From assembly GCA_030549775.1 (NCBI GenBank), contig CM060171.1:62554360-62618359 (forward strand): 64,000 nucleotides of DNA, read 5' to 3'. The notes beneath the pieces are model-generated. The model made no database searches, had not been told where the DNA came from, and was given only the letters and a program-made list of their open reading frames with translations. Every line of letters starts with the position of its first letter. Within the stretch, counting starts at the first letter, position 1. The stretch is from Tamarix chinensis (Eukaryota > Streptophyta > Magnoliopsida > Caryophyllales > Tamaricaceae). The translations under genes and the position numbers were made by a program. Shown here one piece after another: positions 10,832-22,510 of the stretch.

Positions 10832-12539
10832 TGGTGTGGATCAAAATGGAGAAGAAGTGCAGGATCTAATCACTACTTTGTTTTTATCATCCACAGATCA
10901 AAGTTGAAGAATAAAGGCTCGGTTTAATGGTAGATTAAACTTGAAATGGTGGAGGCTTTGGTGATAATATTCCTTTGAATGTTAAGGCACATTAGAAGGG
11001 TATAAAGAGGAAGAATACCCCGGGTACTTCTCCTCTCTAGATGGACTTCAAAAGGGAGGAAAAACGCAAGTCTCACTGGAGAATTTTGTGTTCAAATGAT
11101 TTCTATATTCAATAATGCATATTCGTGTACAAGACTTAAGTATATATAGGGGAGGTAGGCCGACTAAAAGGAATCAACCTAGCCGGTTATCTCCTTAATT
11201 CAAGATGAATTTAACCCACTTGAATTAATCCTGTATAATACGTAATCTCAATCATAATATCATCATTTAAATGATATTAATGACTAACATTACAAAGCTC
11301 TACAATCAACTATGGTACATACATGAAATTTGATGTGGTTTTATCAAAGTGGCTGGAAGGTTGGATCAAAGATTGATAGTAGAAGATATCACCCACGAAT
11401 TTATGCAAAAGAAACAAGGTAATTAGCAGGATTATAGTCGAAGAAATTGATTAACAAAGATGAAGGTGCTCGACAGATTTGAGTTGGTCTTCAAATGTGT
11501 CGAGTTTGAATGTTAATTGAGGAAGGCAATATCCCAAATTTTCCTTGCCCAATGTTGACCCAAATGAGAGGGATATACTTCAGCTGATTTTGCTCAAAGT
11601 TTGATAAAAAATCATATTCATTTTTCATTCAAAATCTTGCGTACAAGTGAGGTATATATAGGTAAGTTCTAGCTTGAAGTTTCTAAGCTTCCAGCCGGCT
11701 CTTAGCCTTAATTCAACCCATTAGTCATGGTTGAATTAAGCCCATATTAAACTTAATCCAAAGCATAATATCATTGGTTAAATGATACTAAGGATTAATA
11801 TTAGAAAGCTATACAATTAACTAAGATACATACATGAAATTATATCAAACCCTAACTTACATAAAATACATTTAGGGTAAGGGTTTACAACAAGTTAATA
11901 CAACTAATGAATATCATCACCATATCTTCTTGTTGTAAAGTATCATCCCATGTATGTCATAGTCTTGCATACTTTGAATACTTGTACACATTAACGTGTA
12001 TTAACATCTTCTTCTTGCAAATATGTGACATACCTACAAGAACAACTTGAATGTTTTTCAATATCAAGCATATAAGAATTATCAAGAATATTTAACATGA
12101 TAGGCTCCAACATTAAGAAAGATAAATCTTCCTTACCTTGAGGATTAATATGAACATGAAAATCATTAGGTTCATTGGATGCTCCTACATCAAAATTACA
12201 ACAAAACCCTAGCTTACATAAAATATACTTAGGGTTTACAACAAGTTTAATATAACTAATGATATCACCAAATATATCTTGTTGTAGTGTTATCACATGT
12301 ATGCCATAGACTTGTATGCTTTGAATGCTTGTACACTTTAAGTATTTCCTCTTGTGTTGACTTTTTCACCTTGCAAATATGTAATATACCTGCGAGAATA
12401 TCTTGAAGTATTTTCAATACCAAGCATATAAATATCATCAAGAACATTTAAAATGATTGGCTCCATTATTAAGAATGATAATTCTTCCTTACATTGATAA
12501 TCATTAGAAACATGAGATACATTAGATGCACCTACATCA
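10832..12539 (-). mobile_element. Element A, 5' LTR (split by a nested solo LTR)
   Basis: The two parts, 10832-11330 and 12193-12539, together give about 841 bp once the 5-bp duplication is removed, matching the 3' LTR at 4821-5655. They share blocks such as GGAGGCTTTGGTGATAAT, ACCCCGGGTACTTCTCCT and TTACAACAAGTTTAATATAA. The plus-strand ends are TGGTGTGGATC and CTACATCA. The right flank acaag pairs with agaag at 4816-4820 as the probable TSD. The element as a whole (4821-12539) is about 6.9 kb without the nested LTR. Confidence 0.85.
11331..12192 (-). mobile_element. Solo LTR of a related CRM-like subfamily inside element A's 5' LTR
   Basis: 862 bp with plus-strand ends TGATGTGG and CTACATCA, flanked by a perfect 5-bp duplication AAATT (11326-11330 and 12193-12197). 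Removing it and one AAATT restores the sequence of the A LTR (compare 5306-5335). It resembles the A LTR but is clearly divergent, keeps a TATA motif at 11653-11660, and on the minus strand encodes the family's C-terminal tail (11991-12296 region). No internal region remains, consistent with LTR-LTR recombination. Confidence 0.88.
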
Positions 12540-12818
12540 ACAAGAACAAAAAAGCATAAGAGTCAACATGTTTTTCAACTGGGAGATTTGGTGTGGTTTC
12601 ACTTGAGGAAGGAGAGATTTCCTAATCTAAGGAAACATAAGATTATGCCAAGGGTGGATGACCCTTTCAAAGTACATCAAAAGTTTGGGGGTAAGTTCTT
12701 ATTAGTTAGATTTGCTAGTTTCATATGGTCTAGTATCAAGGACATTCAATGTTGGAGACATTAGCCCTTACTATGGCGATGGAAATTTAAGTGCAAATTT
12801 AAATCAAAAAGGGGAGAA
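12540..12818 (+). pseudogene. Element B integrase C-terminus, 3' part
   Basis: Resumes the frame interrupted at 4820: HVFQLGDLVWFHLRKERFPN then a decayed segment equivalent to GVSRTFNVGDISPYYGDGN (about 12730-12790). Alignment with uninterrupted copy C (15310-15600) shows the A insertion falls in the short linker before the GDLVWLHL motif. Ends in AAAAAGGGGAGAA, the polypurine tract. Confidence 0.82.
12808..12818 (+). other. Polypurine tract of element B
   Basis: AAAGGGGAGAA just before the LTR start; matches the tracts of copies A and C. Confidence 0.7.
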
Positions 12819-13223
12819 AGATGCTAGAGAAAACACTAAAGAATTGAAATTCATAATTATGAAGCTAATTATTTTACATTTAGAAAGGATCTCCCACAAT
12901 ATTGAAGACAAACTAATGGTTACGTTTCTAGTAATAGATAAAACGTACCATAATTGCTACTAGGCATATATGTGCATGGGCATGGCATAAATGGCATACA
13001 TAGAGTGCATGGCTACATGCATGGAGGAAGTAATATGCAACTTGGATGTGCATATTAGTTGATTTATTTATTTAATTAATTAGTACAGTTAGATATTAGC
13101 TAGAGAATAAAGTAGTATAAATCTATCTTTTTGAAGAATATTCTATATTCTAGTATCTTTTAGCTAGGTATATTTTGAAGAATTATATATTTTAGCTAGT
13201 ATCTTGTAATCGGTAGCCTTGGC

Positions 13224-13232
13224 TATATAAAT
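13224..13232 (+). promoter_or_regulatory. TATA box of B-type LTR
   Basis: TATATAAAT in the context TTGGCTATATAAATCC. The equivalent positions in the LTRs at 15614 and 32411 read GGCTATAAAC and GGCTACATAAT, i.e. the same promoter at different stages of decay. Confidence 0.5.
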
Positions 13233-13544
13233 CCATGGAACCCACGATTAGAGATAGATCATTGATTGAATTGAAGTTGAATACAAATTGTAAGTATTGA
13301 ATTTTGTGTGAGTTCATCTCAAGTTTAATCGAATCTATATGAACAATTAATTTTGAATTCCTTAATCTCTTCATTTGTGTGAATTAGAGTTTAAGTACTA
13401 TCTTTTATAAACTCCATAAACCATGCCCTTCTAGCTATATTCATCATCTAAACACATCCCAAAATTAAAACCCTTACTTTTCCATTCGAAACCCTAACCC
13501 TAACTTTTGAACCAAACCTTAACCCTTATCCTCATTTTCAAAAC

Positions 13545-13569
13545 TAAACCCTAACCCTAACCCTAACCC
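13545..13569 (+). repeat. Telomere-like CCCTAA repeats within LTR
   Basis: Three to four consecutive CCCTAA hexamers, preceded by scattered ones from about 13485. Related but less regular repeats occur at the same place in the LTRs of copy C (about 16250-16330) and 32411-33168, so this is LTR sequence rather than inserted telomere. Confidence 0.65.
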
Positions 13570-13831
13570 ATGAAACCTTCTATCATTAAACCCTAATTAC
13601 TAAATCATCATCTCATCATTGTCGAATCATATTCATCAATCATCTATCAAATTCGAATCATCAACACCATCGAATCATCATCACCATCATCAAATCAGCA
13701 TTGCTATTATAATACCCTATTCGAATGCCTAAATCATAAATTCACCACTTTCAAATCATTCTCTTCCTAATTCCAACATAATTGAGCATATTTTTTACAT
13801 AATTGATAATTCCATATTCCCACACACATCA

Positions 13832-13938
13832 AATTCTATCTAATAGTTGATAGAAATATCTATGGAATATGAAAAGGAAAGGAAAAAGCTTGAGCCTCTA
13901 TGCTTTAGCAAATTGATAGCTTAATACTTTGCTCAAAT
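13832..13938. other. Short unassigned spacer
   Basis: About 107 bases of AT-rich sequence between the B LTR and the next LTR scrap. No feature recognised. Confidence 0.4.
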
Positions 13939-13992
13939 TGTAATACCCCAAAACTTACTAATGAATTTTTTTTATGTGGAAGCATAATAACA
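13939..13992 (-). mobile_element. 54-bp terminal scrap of a Tekay-like LTR
   Basis: Starts TGTAATACCCCAAAACTTAC, then an A/T run and GTGGAAGC, matching the terminus of the LTR at 35532 (TGTAACACCCCAAAATTCAT, then AAACGGAAGC). It stops abruptly where element C's RNase H begins, so it marks a deletion or recombination junction. Confidence 0.55.
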
Positions 13993-15635
13993 ACATGTGA
14001 TGCGAGTGGTGTAGGGATTGGGGGTGTGTTTTCATAAGAAAGGAAACCGATTGCATTCTTTAGTGGGAAATTGAATGGTGCAAGACTCAACTATTCAACC
14101 TATAATAAAGAGTTATATACTATTGTGCGTTGTTTAGAGACATGGAGCCATTACTTGAGACCCGAGACTTTTGTAATTTAATCGGATCATGGGAGTTTGA
14201 AGTATTTGCATGGTCAAAAGAAGGTTAGTTCAAGACAAGCTAAGTGGATAAGCTTCTTGCAAACATTTGTGCTCTGTACAAGACATGTGGATGGCAAAGA
14301 AAATATTATAGCAAATGCATTATCGAGGAGGACCATGGTACTTACCATGATGGATGAAATGCTTTTGAGGTTTGATATGTTAAAGAGTCAATATGCCAAG
14401 GATGATGATTTTGCTATGATCTTGGAAGATTGCAAGAAATAAGGAAGTTCTGGAGCTTATGTTATTTAAGATGGGTTTTTATTCAAGCACAACAAATTAT
14501 GTGTACCAAAGACTTAAGTTCGAGACTTATTAATTAGAGAGGTGCATAAAGGAGGAATTACAAGACACTTTGGATTTCACAAGACTTTGGAGTTGCTGCA
14601 AGAATATTTTTATTAGCTAAGGATGCAAAAGAAAGTACAGGCCATGGTTACTAGGTGTGTTACATGTCAAAGGAGCAATAGTTTCTTTCACAAAGGGTTA
14701 TATGTACCTTTACCTATGCCTACTCAACCATGGGAAGGTGGTAGTATAGATTTTATTTTGGGATTGCCTAGAACACAAAGACGTAAGGATTCTATTATGG
14801 TTATAGAGGATCAATTTTCCAAGATAGCTCATTTCATTCCATGTCATAAGATCAATGGTACTACCCATGTTGTGGATTTATATTTCAAGGAGATCGTAAG
14901 GTTACATGGAATTACAAAGAATATTATTTTAGATAAGATGTGAAGTTCCTAAATTATTTTTGGAAGACAATATAACACATGTTAGGAATGAAGCTTCTAT
15001 TTAGTACATCACATCATCCTCAAATGGATGGACAAACCGAAGTTACTAATAAAATAGTGGGCACTTTGCTAAGGGGATTGGTGTGTAAGAGTGCTAAGGA
15101 TTGGGATGTTAAGCTATCACATGTGGAGTTTTCATACAACCGAATTCCTTCGACTACAACAAGCTCGAGTCCATTCCAGACAGTATATGGTATTAATCCA
15201 TATATGCTGATTGATATGGTTCCGTTGAAGAAAGGTAAAGTGAAGAGTTATGATGTATAAGAGAAAGTATAGTTCTTTCAAAAACATCATCAACAAATTA
15301 AGCACAATATTCATAAGGCAAATGAAGTATACAAAATAAGAGCAAGCAAGCAGAGGAGTCAACATGTTTTTCAACCGAGAGATTTGGTATGGTTACACTT
15401 GAGCAAGGAGAGATTTCCTAATCTAAGGTAAAACAAGCTTATGTCAAGAAAGGATGGTCCTTCCAAAGTACTTCAAAAGTTTGGGGAAGGTGCCTATGAG
15501 CTAGATTTGCTAGATCTATATAGTGGGGTATCAAGGACATTCAATGTTGGAGATATTAGCCCTTGTTATGGCAATGTAAATTTAAGAACACATTCAAATC
15601 AACAAGGGGAGAATGATGTAGGAACAAGCAACTAA
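13993..15635 (+). pseudogene. CRM-like element C, RNase H-integrase pseudogene, 5'-truncated
   Basis: Begins inside RNase H at TCDASGVGIGGV and runs through [19 protein letters not shown] and ANALSRR. The integrase zinc-binding region follows (HKGGITRHFGFH and CVTCQRS), then the core (SIDFILGLPRTQRRKDS, LLFSTSHHPQMDGQTEV, HVEFSYNRIPST), VYGINPYMLIDMVPLKKG, and the C-terminal GDLVWLHL, GVSRTFNVGDISPCYG and HSNQQGENDVGTSN. Stops (e.g. near 14440, 14940, 15257) and a frameshift around 14940 disable it. The last reading-frame stop (TAA at 15633-15635) lies about 20 bases inside the LTR, showing the frame/LTR overlap in this copy too. Gag, protease and RT are missing. Confidence 0.87.
15603..15613 (+). 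other. Polypurine tract of element C
   Basis: AAGGGGAGAA immediately before TGATGTAGG, the LTR start; inside the coding frame (QQGEN). Confidence 0.75.
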
Positions 15636-16618
15636 GAATTAACTTTCATAATTATGGAACCCATTATTCTTCATTTTGGAAAGTATCTCCCACAAATTTG
15701 AAGATAAATGAATGGTTATGTTGTTAGAAATACACCAAACAAGCTACTAAGTGTCTACGTACATGTGCATGACATGAATGGAGTGATGACCACGTGTATG
15801 GGGGAGTTTCTTTACAGACTTGTCAAGCATTATTATTAATTTAGCTAATTAATTAATTAATTAAGTAGTAGAGTTGAATATTAGATAAAGCATACATTTA
15901 GCATAAAGTTAGCATAAAGTAGCATTATATCTTTTAGCTTGGAATCTTTTGAATTATGCTTTTTAGCTAAGTGGTAGAATGGCTATAAACAACCATGAAT
16001 GTCATGATTATAGACATTGAAGTTTAATGCAAGTTGAATTCTATGTGTGTTCAATTCAAGTTAATTGTATTTACGTGAATGATTTAGCTTGAAAGTCTTA
16101 ATATCTTTTTCTATGTGAATTAGAGATTAATTCATTTATTTTCTTCTCTCCATAATCTATATTTTTCTAGCCATAATTATCATCTAAACTTCATTCTAAT
16201 TCAAACCTAAGTGAAACCCTAATTTGGTTTCCACATTCGAAACCCTAAACCACCATTCAAAACCCTAAAACCTTCCATTTGAACCAAACAAAACCTTAAC
16301 CCTTCATTCGTAGCTAAACCCTAACCCTAAACCACGACATCATCCTCCATCCAAACCCTAACATTTGAAGCTCATCATCATCAATATAACATTGTAGAAT
16401 GCATATGCTAATTATCACAACTCATTTGAACCATCACCATTAGTTATCCATCAACATAGAATCATTCTTGTTTTATTTGAATCATCACCACCATCTTTCC
16501 ATCCTATTCAAATACTTTAAACCCTAATACGCCACCACCAAATCATCTTCTAATTATCATCAACACAACCGAGCCATATTCTCATCAATTTGAGAATTCC
16601 ATCCTCCCACACACCTCA
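15614..16618 (+). mobile_element. Element C, 3' LTR
   Basis: 1,005 bp, from TGATGTAGGAAC to CACACACCTCA. Homologous to 12819-13831. Contains a weak TATA motif (GGCTATAAAC near 15981), then CCCTAA-rich and CATCATCA-rich U5 sequence. No partner 5' LTR is present. Confidence 0.83.
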
Positions 16619-17479
16619 GTTTAAAGGTAAAACAATCCTTCAAAAACAACATTCCAGAGAATAAATATTTATGAAAACATAAGAAAGGACCACTTAGTCA
16701 AAATTCTAAAGATTGATCTAAGGTATCCAAAGCTTTCTTAACATTATGATCCCTAAAACCTTAATAAATTAAATTTCATAAACTACACAAATATTTTAAA
16801 CCTTAAACATTGTCATAACATTAAACATACATTAAGGAAAAAAATATAAAATACTTTTAAAACATGAGCTAATGAAATTCTCAAAAAGAGATATTATTAG
16901 AAATTGATTAATCCCCAAAATATAAAATGTTATTATGAATATACCATAAAATATCTTGACAACCATTATTTGTGTAAGTTAGCAAAATCTCATTAAAATA
17001 CTTTAAAATAAAATAAATAACCAATATAGGTTGATGAAGACACTTCTAAAACTCATTTAGAAGAGACTTAGCAAAATAGTTATTGTAACCCAAAGGTAAA
17101 TAATGGGGGTATGACCCCTTAATAAAAATAAAACATGGGGCAAAAAAAACATTTATAATGATACATCATAGCGCATCAAGGAATGCAACTTATATTATCA
17201 CAAAAAGTAGGTATGATTATATCCTCATATATCTCACAAATATTACACTAGCACATGCCAATGAAGGAAACAAATAAGCATGCATTCCATGAGCCCTGAC
17301 CCGTTCCTCACTTGGTGGCTTTTGAAGTTTTTAAATCAACACCTCTCAAAAGGGTTCAAACATACTTCAAAATTCCTTGATAAAATAAGAGAATACATCA
17401 AACTTTATTTTTATCTCATGATAATATAAAATATAAATTTATAGAACTTAATGGAAATCAAATTCAAATGAAAAGACAA
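16619..17479. other. AT-rich stretch without recognised feature
   Basis: About 860 bases with no coding similarity. It contains TGTAACCC near 17082, which might be a decayed LTR terminus, but the following sequence does not match the LTR at 62461. Probably old LTR sequence. Confidence 0.35.
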
Positions 17480-19637
17480 AAATGAAAATATCAGATACAA
17501 CCAAAAAGTATGAAAATAGTTATTGAAATAAATAATGACAAACAAATCCCTAGAAATGGACAACACTCTCATTTTTTTCCACTATGCACATCATCAACAC
17601 TTTAAATAGGTCTACACTTAATCTGTACTAATTTATCTACTCACCATGTACATCATGGATCATCGTAGTCCCATTTAAAACACATAATAAGTTAGCTAAG
17701 AAAATAGTTAAGTAACATGTTAGTATAATGGAATATACTATAGATGTGTATATATATGAATCGAATCATATAAGAAAACTAAATAGGAATTAATAAAGCA
17801 TTCGATTATTAATCTTTACTTTAGGTGATCATAACCTCTAATTATTTAAGTGGATAAACCAACAAGAGCATCACCAAATAAAACAAAGTCTAAATATTGG
17901 AGGATTATAAATCACAACTAAGCCATCCCAATGGACATAGTCTAAAAGAGATAGCAAAAGTTCGAAGACCTCCGACAACAACCAAGTCTAACCACAAGAG
18001 ATCCACCTTATGGGAAATCCTAATGGTTCTACCACTAAAGGGTAAAACAAAAGTTGAAAGACATCCAATAGCAACCAAATCTAACCATAGGAGATCTACC
18101 TCCTATGCAATCCAAGTGGTCTTAGCATGAAAGGGGAAAATGCAACCACGATCATCTAGTCTTTAAGTGTACACACCCTAATAGGGTTTGAAGAAGACTA
18201 GAGGGTAGACAATGAGCCTTAACTAGAACATCTGGCAAATAAATAAATATCTACAAGGGAAAAGTGAATGGCTATTTTTGATCCCCCACTTAAGGCGACC
18301 AACCCTAAAGGACCATTTGAAGTACTAATGTCTTATTAAGGTGATCAAATAATGCACACAAATAATTATTTATCATTAAATCTTTATTTTTATTACCCAT
18401 TTTATAAACATGAAAACTTTTTGAAATATCAAAATCTCTTAAAAAAATTACTTTCTAAAAATAAAAAGATCCAACTAGAATAACTAGCTTTTCAAATCTA
18501 ACTTAAATCTTTAACTAAAATATTGAAACCATACATATATTAAAAGATCAATCTCAGTAAACCTAGGTAAAACATTAATATTTAGTGTTAAGATAACCAC
18601 CGAAACTCAACATTTGGTCAAAACCAACATAGCACACAAAAAATTTACTTTTATAAGTTATACGAATTTTTCTTATTTGACTAATCCTTATTATAACCGC
18701 ATATGTTTTCAACACAAAACTGAAAAATGAAAAATAGATAGTTTTTATCAAAGCTATACTTTTGGGTCTTCAATTTGATATGTAATGTGATGGGTAAACT
18801 CTCATCATTGAATTTGGTGTGATTTTTTATAAAATAGTCCAAAGTTGTTGCCAAATTGAAACAACCACAAATTTAACATAAATCATATTTTCTTATGCTA
18901 TTAATATTACATATCATGATGCACAAAATATATTCATAAGAAGGTATAAAATTATATAATAAATAAAATCCATACTTTATAGAAATCATATTCCACAAAC
19001 ATATAATATATGTATATAAGTTTGAAAAATAATGTTACCGAATATAAAATCCTTATATATAAAACATAAGGTCTTCCAGCACCAAAATAACTCCAGGATT
19101 TGATGATCTTCAGAGAATAATTATTTTATTAGCTCAACCGAAGAAGAAGAAGAAGAAGATATTAAATCTATAGCCATGGAGATGGTTTCATGTTTTGATA
19201 AATCAATTGAAGATCTTGATGAATCGGTTGAAGATTTGTATAGATTTAGTGGGATATATAGAACATATGACATGACACTATAGGAGAAAGAAAAACATTG
19301 CTTTGGCTATTAAGATTTTGTATGGCTTATATGGACTTTTATAATAGAAATAAATCATAAATTCACACAGGTAAATTATAATCGACATCTATTGATATTT
19401 TTTGCTAAGTTCTGTTTAGATATTGGCAAAAATCAAAAGTCAAAAGTTGTAGATATTGAAGTCATATTTATATGCAAAAATAATCTCTCATTTTTATTAT
19501 TAAATTAAAAAGTTATGGCTAAATTACTAAATGTTTGTCAACTTATTTATGAACTTAAAAAAAGGATAAATAATGATTTATCATAAAATATCATTAAAGA
19601 TAATTAGTAGATTATAATTACAGATACTAATTATTAA
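17480..19637 (-). mobile_element. Fragment of Tekay-like LTR, homologous to 62640-63990
   Basis: Shares long blocks with the LTR at the right edge of the window, e.g. CACCATGTACATCATGGATC (17641 and 62801) and CATCCCAATGGACATAGTC (17925 and 63117), and CTGGCAAATAAATAAATATC in both. Internal repeats of about 85 bp (AACCAAGTCTAACCAC type) occur at 17900-18130; the 77-aa plus-strand ORF there is a product of these repeats. No clean termini are visible. Confidence 0.6.
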
Positions 19638-20055
19638 TGTAACACCCTCATTTTTAAACTATTAAAAATTTTAATTTTAAGATATTGTGGAAGTAGAAGA
19701 TACCACACATAGAGGAAAATGGGGTGTTACCACCACACTTAACATAGGATAGACATCTACCATTTGTTCCATATTAGATACAAGGCTAAGAAATCAACCA
19801 AACCAAATATAATAAATAGAGTGCACAAAGATATAGTATACAAATACCATAACTAAGTATTTATAAAATAAGACCACAATGTGTCCTCAAAATATATGAA
19901 ATTCATAGAAGAGGGTCAACTAAAAGTATGAAAATACATTAGAGATAAAAAAAAAATGTAGGGCAACACCCAACATCTTAATCCACTACGAAGCTACAAA
20001 AGATCTCTAGATATCCCCAACCTCAAGCTCCCAAGCCCAACACAAGGTAGGCCAA

Positions 20056-20515
20056 TAGGGATGGCAAATTTCCCCGCGGGTTCGGAGCCCCGTCGGGGAT
20101 TCCCCGTTCGGGTTCGGGTTCGGGGAGAGAATTCGGGGATCGGGTTCGGGTTCGGGGATTCTTAACGGGGATTTTTCGGGGACGGGTTTGGGGTCCCCAT
20201 CCCCGAACCCGCCCCGAATAATTTTTATATATATATTTTTATATAATTATATATATATATATAATATATACATAATTTTTTTATAAAATATAAATTAAAA
20301 GTATAATATAAAAACAAGGTTTGAGGATCGGGGATAGGTTCGGGGATCGGGTATAGAGTCGGGTTTCGGGGATCGGGTTGGGTTTTAAGGTTGGGGAATA
20401 AATCGGGGATGAAAAATAGATCGGGGATCGGGTCGGGTTCGGGGATTATTTTTCTTATCGGGTTCGGGGATAGGGATGGGGTCCCCGTCCCCGACCCGCC
20501 CCGTTGCCATCCCTA
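20056..20515. mobile_element. hAT-type MITE, 460 bp
   Basis: Terminal inverted repeats TAGGGATGGCAA and TTGCCATCCCTA, flanked by a perfect 8-bp duplication TAGGCCAA (20048-20055 and 20516-20523). TIR sequence and 8-bp TSD fit non-autonomous hAT elements. Both arms are GC-rich with many subterminal copies of CGGGGATCGGG / GGTTCGGGG, separated by an AT-rich core (about 20218-20310). No transposase. Confidence 0.9.
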
Positions 20516-22264
20516 TAGGCCAACTACTGGCCATCCTTAAAAATCTACACATGGTCTTCTTCTTGTAGGATTAAGCAGGTGACCGAACAAATGAGAACAT
20601 GAGTATGCTACCTACTAAGTAAGCTAGGTTACCGCCTTAATGGGAGTCATAAGCATACCAGACCATGATATAATATTGAAATCATGATGAACACATATCA
20701 TGCTTATAGAATAAAATTAGATTTACATACGTTATCATCAAACATAGATAATTCATAAATCATCACATTTCTCATCACGATATAGATATCATGGATAACA
20801 ACACATAATTACATAAGCCAGTTATTCCATAACTCACTAGTCTTTTCTACAATCCACTTACATAATTTACCCATTAAGTGCATCTTCCGAATTTACATTA
20901 TTCATAAGGTTCTTTACTCATAAACCATTATTCCTTTTTGAGTAATGGGTTGGATTGCCACCCCACGGTCTCATAATACCATGGAAGCCATCTAAACAAG
21001 AAGACATAAAGTCCAACTGATGTTAAGTAACCACCAATGGACATAAAGTCCTAGTCTAAGCTTAATAGACCACTTAGGTGACCAAACCCTTTTATTGTCG
21101 ATGCCTCCTAGTACATCATTAGTGTATAGGGTAGGTTAGGAACCATAATCTACTAGGATCCTAATTGAAGGTATTAATAAAGGCTCAAAGGTAGAGTAAA
21201 CCTTGGTAGCTAATAGATTATCGGGTAATCCACACTCATGTACTACTCAATCACCTTTTACTTTAAGTGATTAGTGTGTTATTCTCTAAGACTATGTTAT
21301 CATATAAGTCCCACGTAATAATCTAAGTAATGCCTCAGCAAAATCATTCCATCTTAACCATTGCTACCATCTAAACTATATGATGAGACTTCCATTCATT
21401 CTTAGCCAAGTTTAATCCATTTATGTTAAGAATCTAGATTACATTATCCATTTGTAGCATTATAACATATTTACTCCAATTTTTCTCTAAAGCCTTCCAA
21501 AGGAAATTACTAAAAATACCATGAATTATGAATCAATTAATCTGTAACACCCCTAAAATTCACTACATAAAAATTTTACTTTCAAAAGTTATAAGAAAAA
21601 GGTAAGACAGTAAATTTTGGGGAACTATTGTCATACTTAGTACTAGTCCGGTCTCCTGCACTATTCCGATATCTAGTACTAAGGCTAAAACATTACTTTA
21701 CATAAACTCAAAAATACATTAATAAATTAGAGTAGTGTTATCATTAGGGAGGTTAATTCCTCTTCCAATTAAAACCTACTAATTGTGGTTACAAAATAGA
21801 GTTAGTGGAAAGGATAATATAAAAGGTTATAAATAAAATACATAAACCTCCAGTTCAAGTACCAAATAGAATCCCTCATAACCCTACACTCTTTACCCGA
21901 TGAATAACTCTTGAATAATGCTTGTAAGCTAACCTACAAAGGCCACTATCAATTGAATAAGTAGGGGCCCAAGAAATAAATCCTTTAGTGCTATGGTACT
22001 GGGTAACCCATTATGCAAAACTATATAAGGTCTGCATGCAACACACTAGATGCATCACATCAATTATATGAATATTTAGTTATACATATATTAACTAAAA
22101 TATGATAATCATTCATATAGTCACATACTTCAATATCATATGCTACCAATACTCATTCACCTAAAAATAACCAAAATATACCAATAGTACATCCAAGGGA
22201 TGCTCTTTGTAGTATAATCAGAAAGTTACATCATTTTCAATAATATGCACAACTCTCTAAATTC

Positions 22265-22510
22265 ACAGGTAGGCCCATCAACATAATCTAATACACATAC
22301 CATCACAAATAGGCACAAAAGCGACTACCAAATCACAGGTAGGCTCAAAGGCTACTATGAACTCATAAGTAGACACAAAAGTTACTAACGAAACACAAGT
22401 AGGCACAAAGGTTGCTACCAACTTACAGGTAGGCACAAAGGCTGCTACCATAACATAAGTAGGCTCAAAGGCTACTACCAACTCATAGGTAGGCTCAAAG
22501 GTTGCTATCA
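22265..22510. repeat. 33-bp minisatellite in LTR
   Basis: About seven imperfect copies of a unit like CACAGGTAGGCTCAAAGGCT plus ACTACCAACT. The 11-residue periodicity of the minus-strand frame here reflects this unit, not a protein. Confidence 0.85.

Larger units (their letters stand above)
12819..13831 (+). mobile_element. Element B, 3' LTR
   Basis: About 1,013 bp, from AGATGCTAGAG (first T of TGATG mutated) to CACACACATCA. Homologous along its whole length to the copy C LTR (15614-16618) and the truncated LTR at 32411-33168. A TATA-like GGCTATATAAATC lies near 13222. The downstream half is rich in CCCTAA-type repeats. The small ORFs at 13192-13374 and 13905-14090 are not supported. Confidence 0.85.

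Noticed and set aside
13545..13569. Interstitial telomere
   Set aside because: Same block occurs at the same LTR position in related copies; too short and irregular for a telomere remnant.
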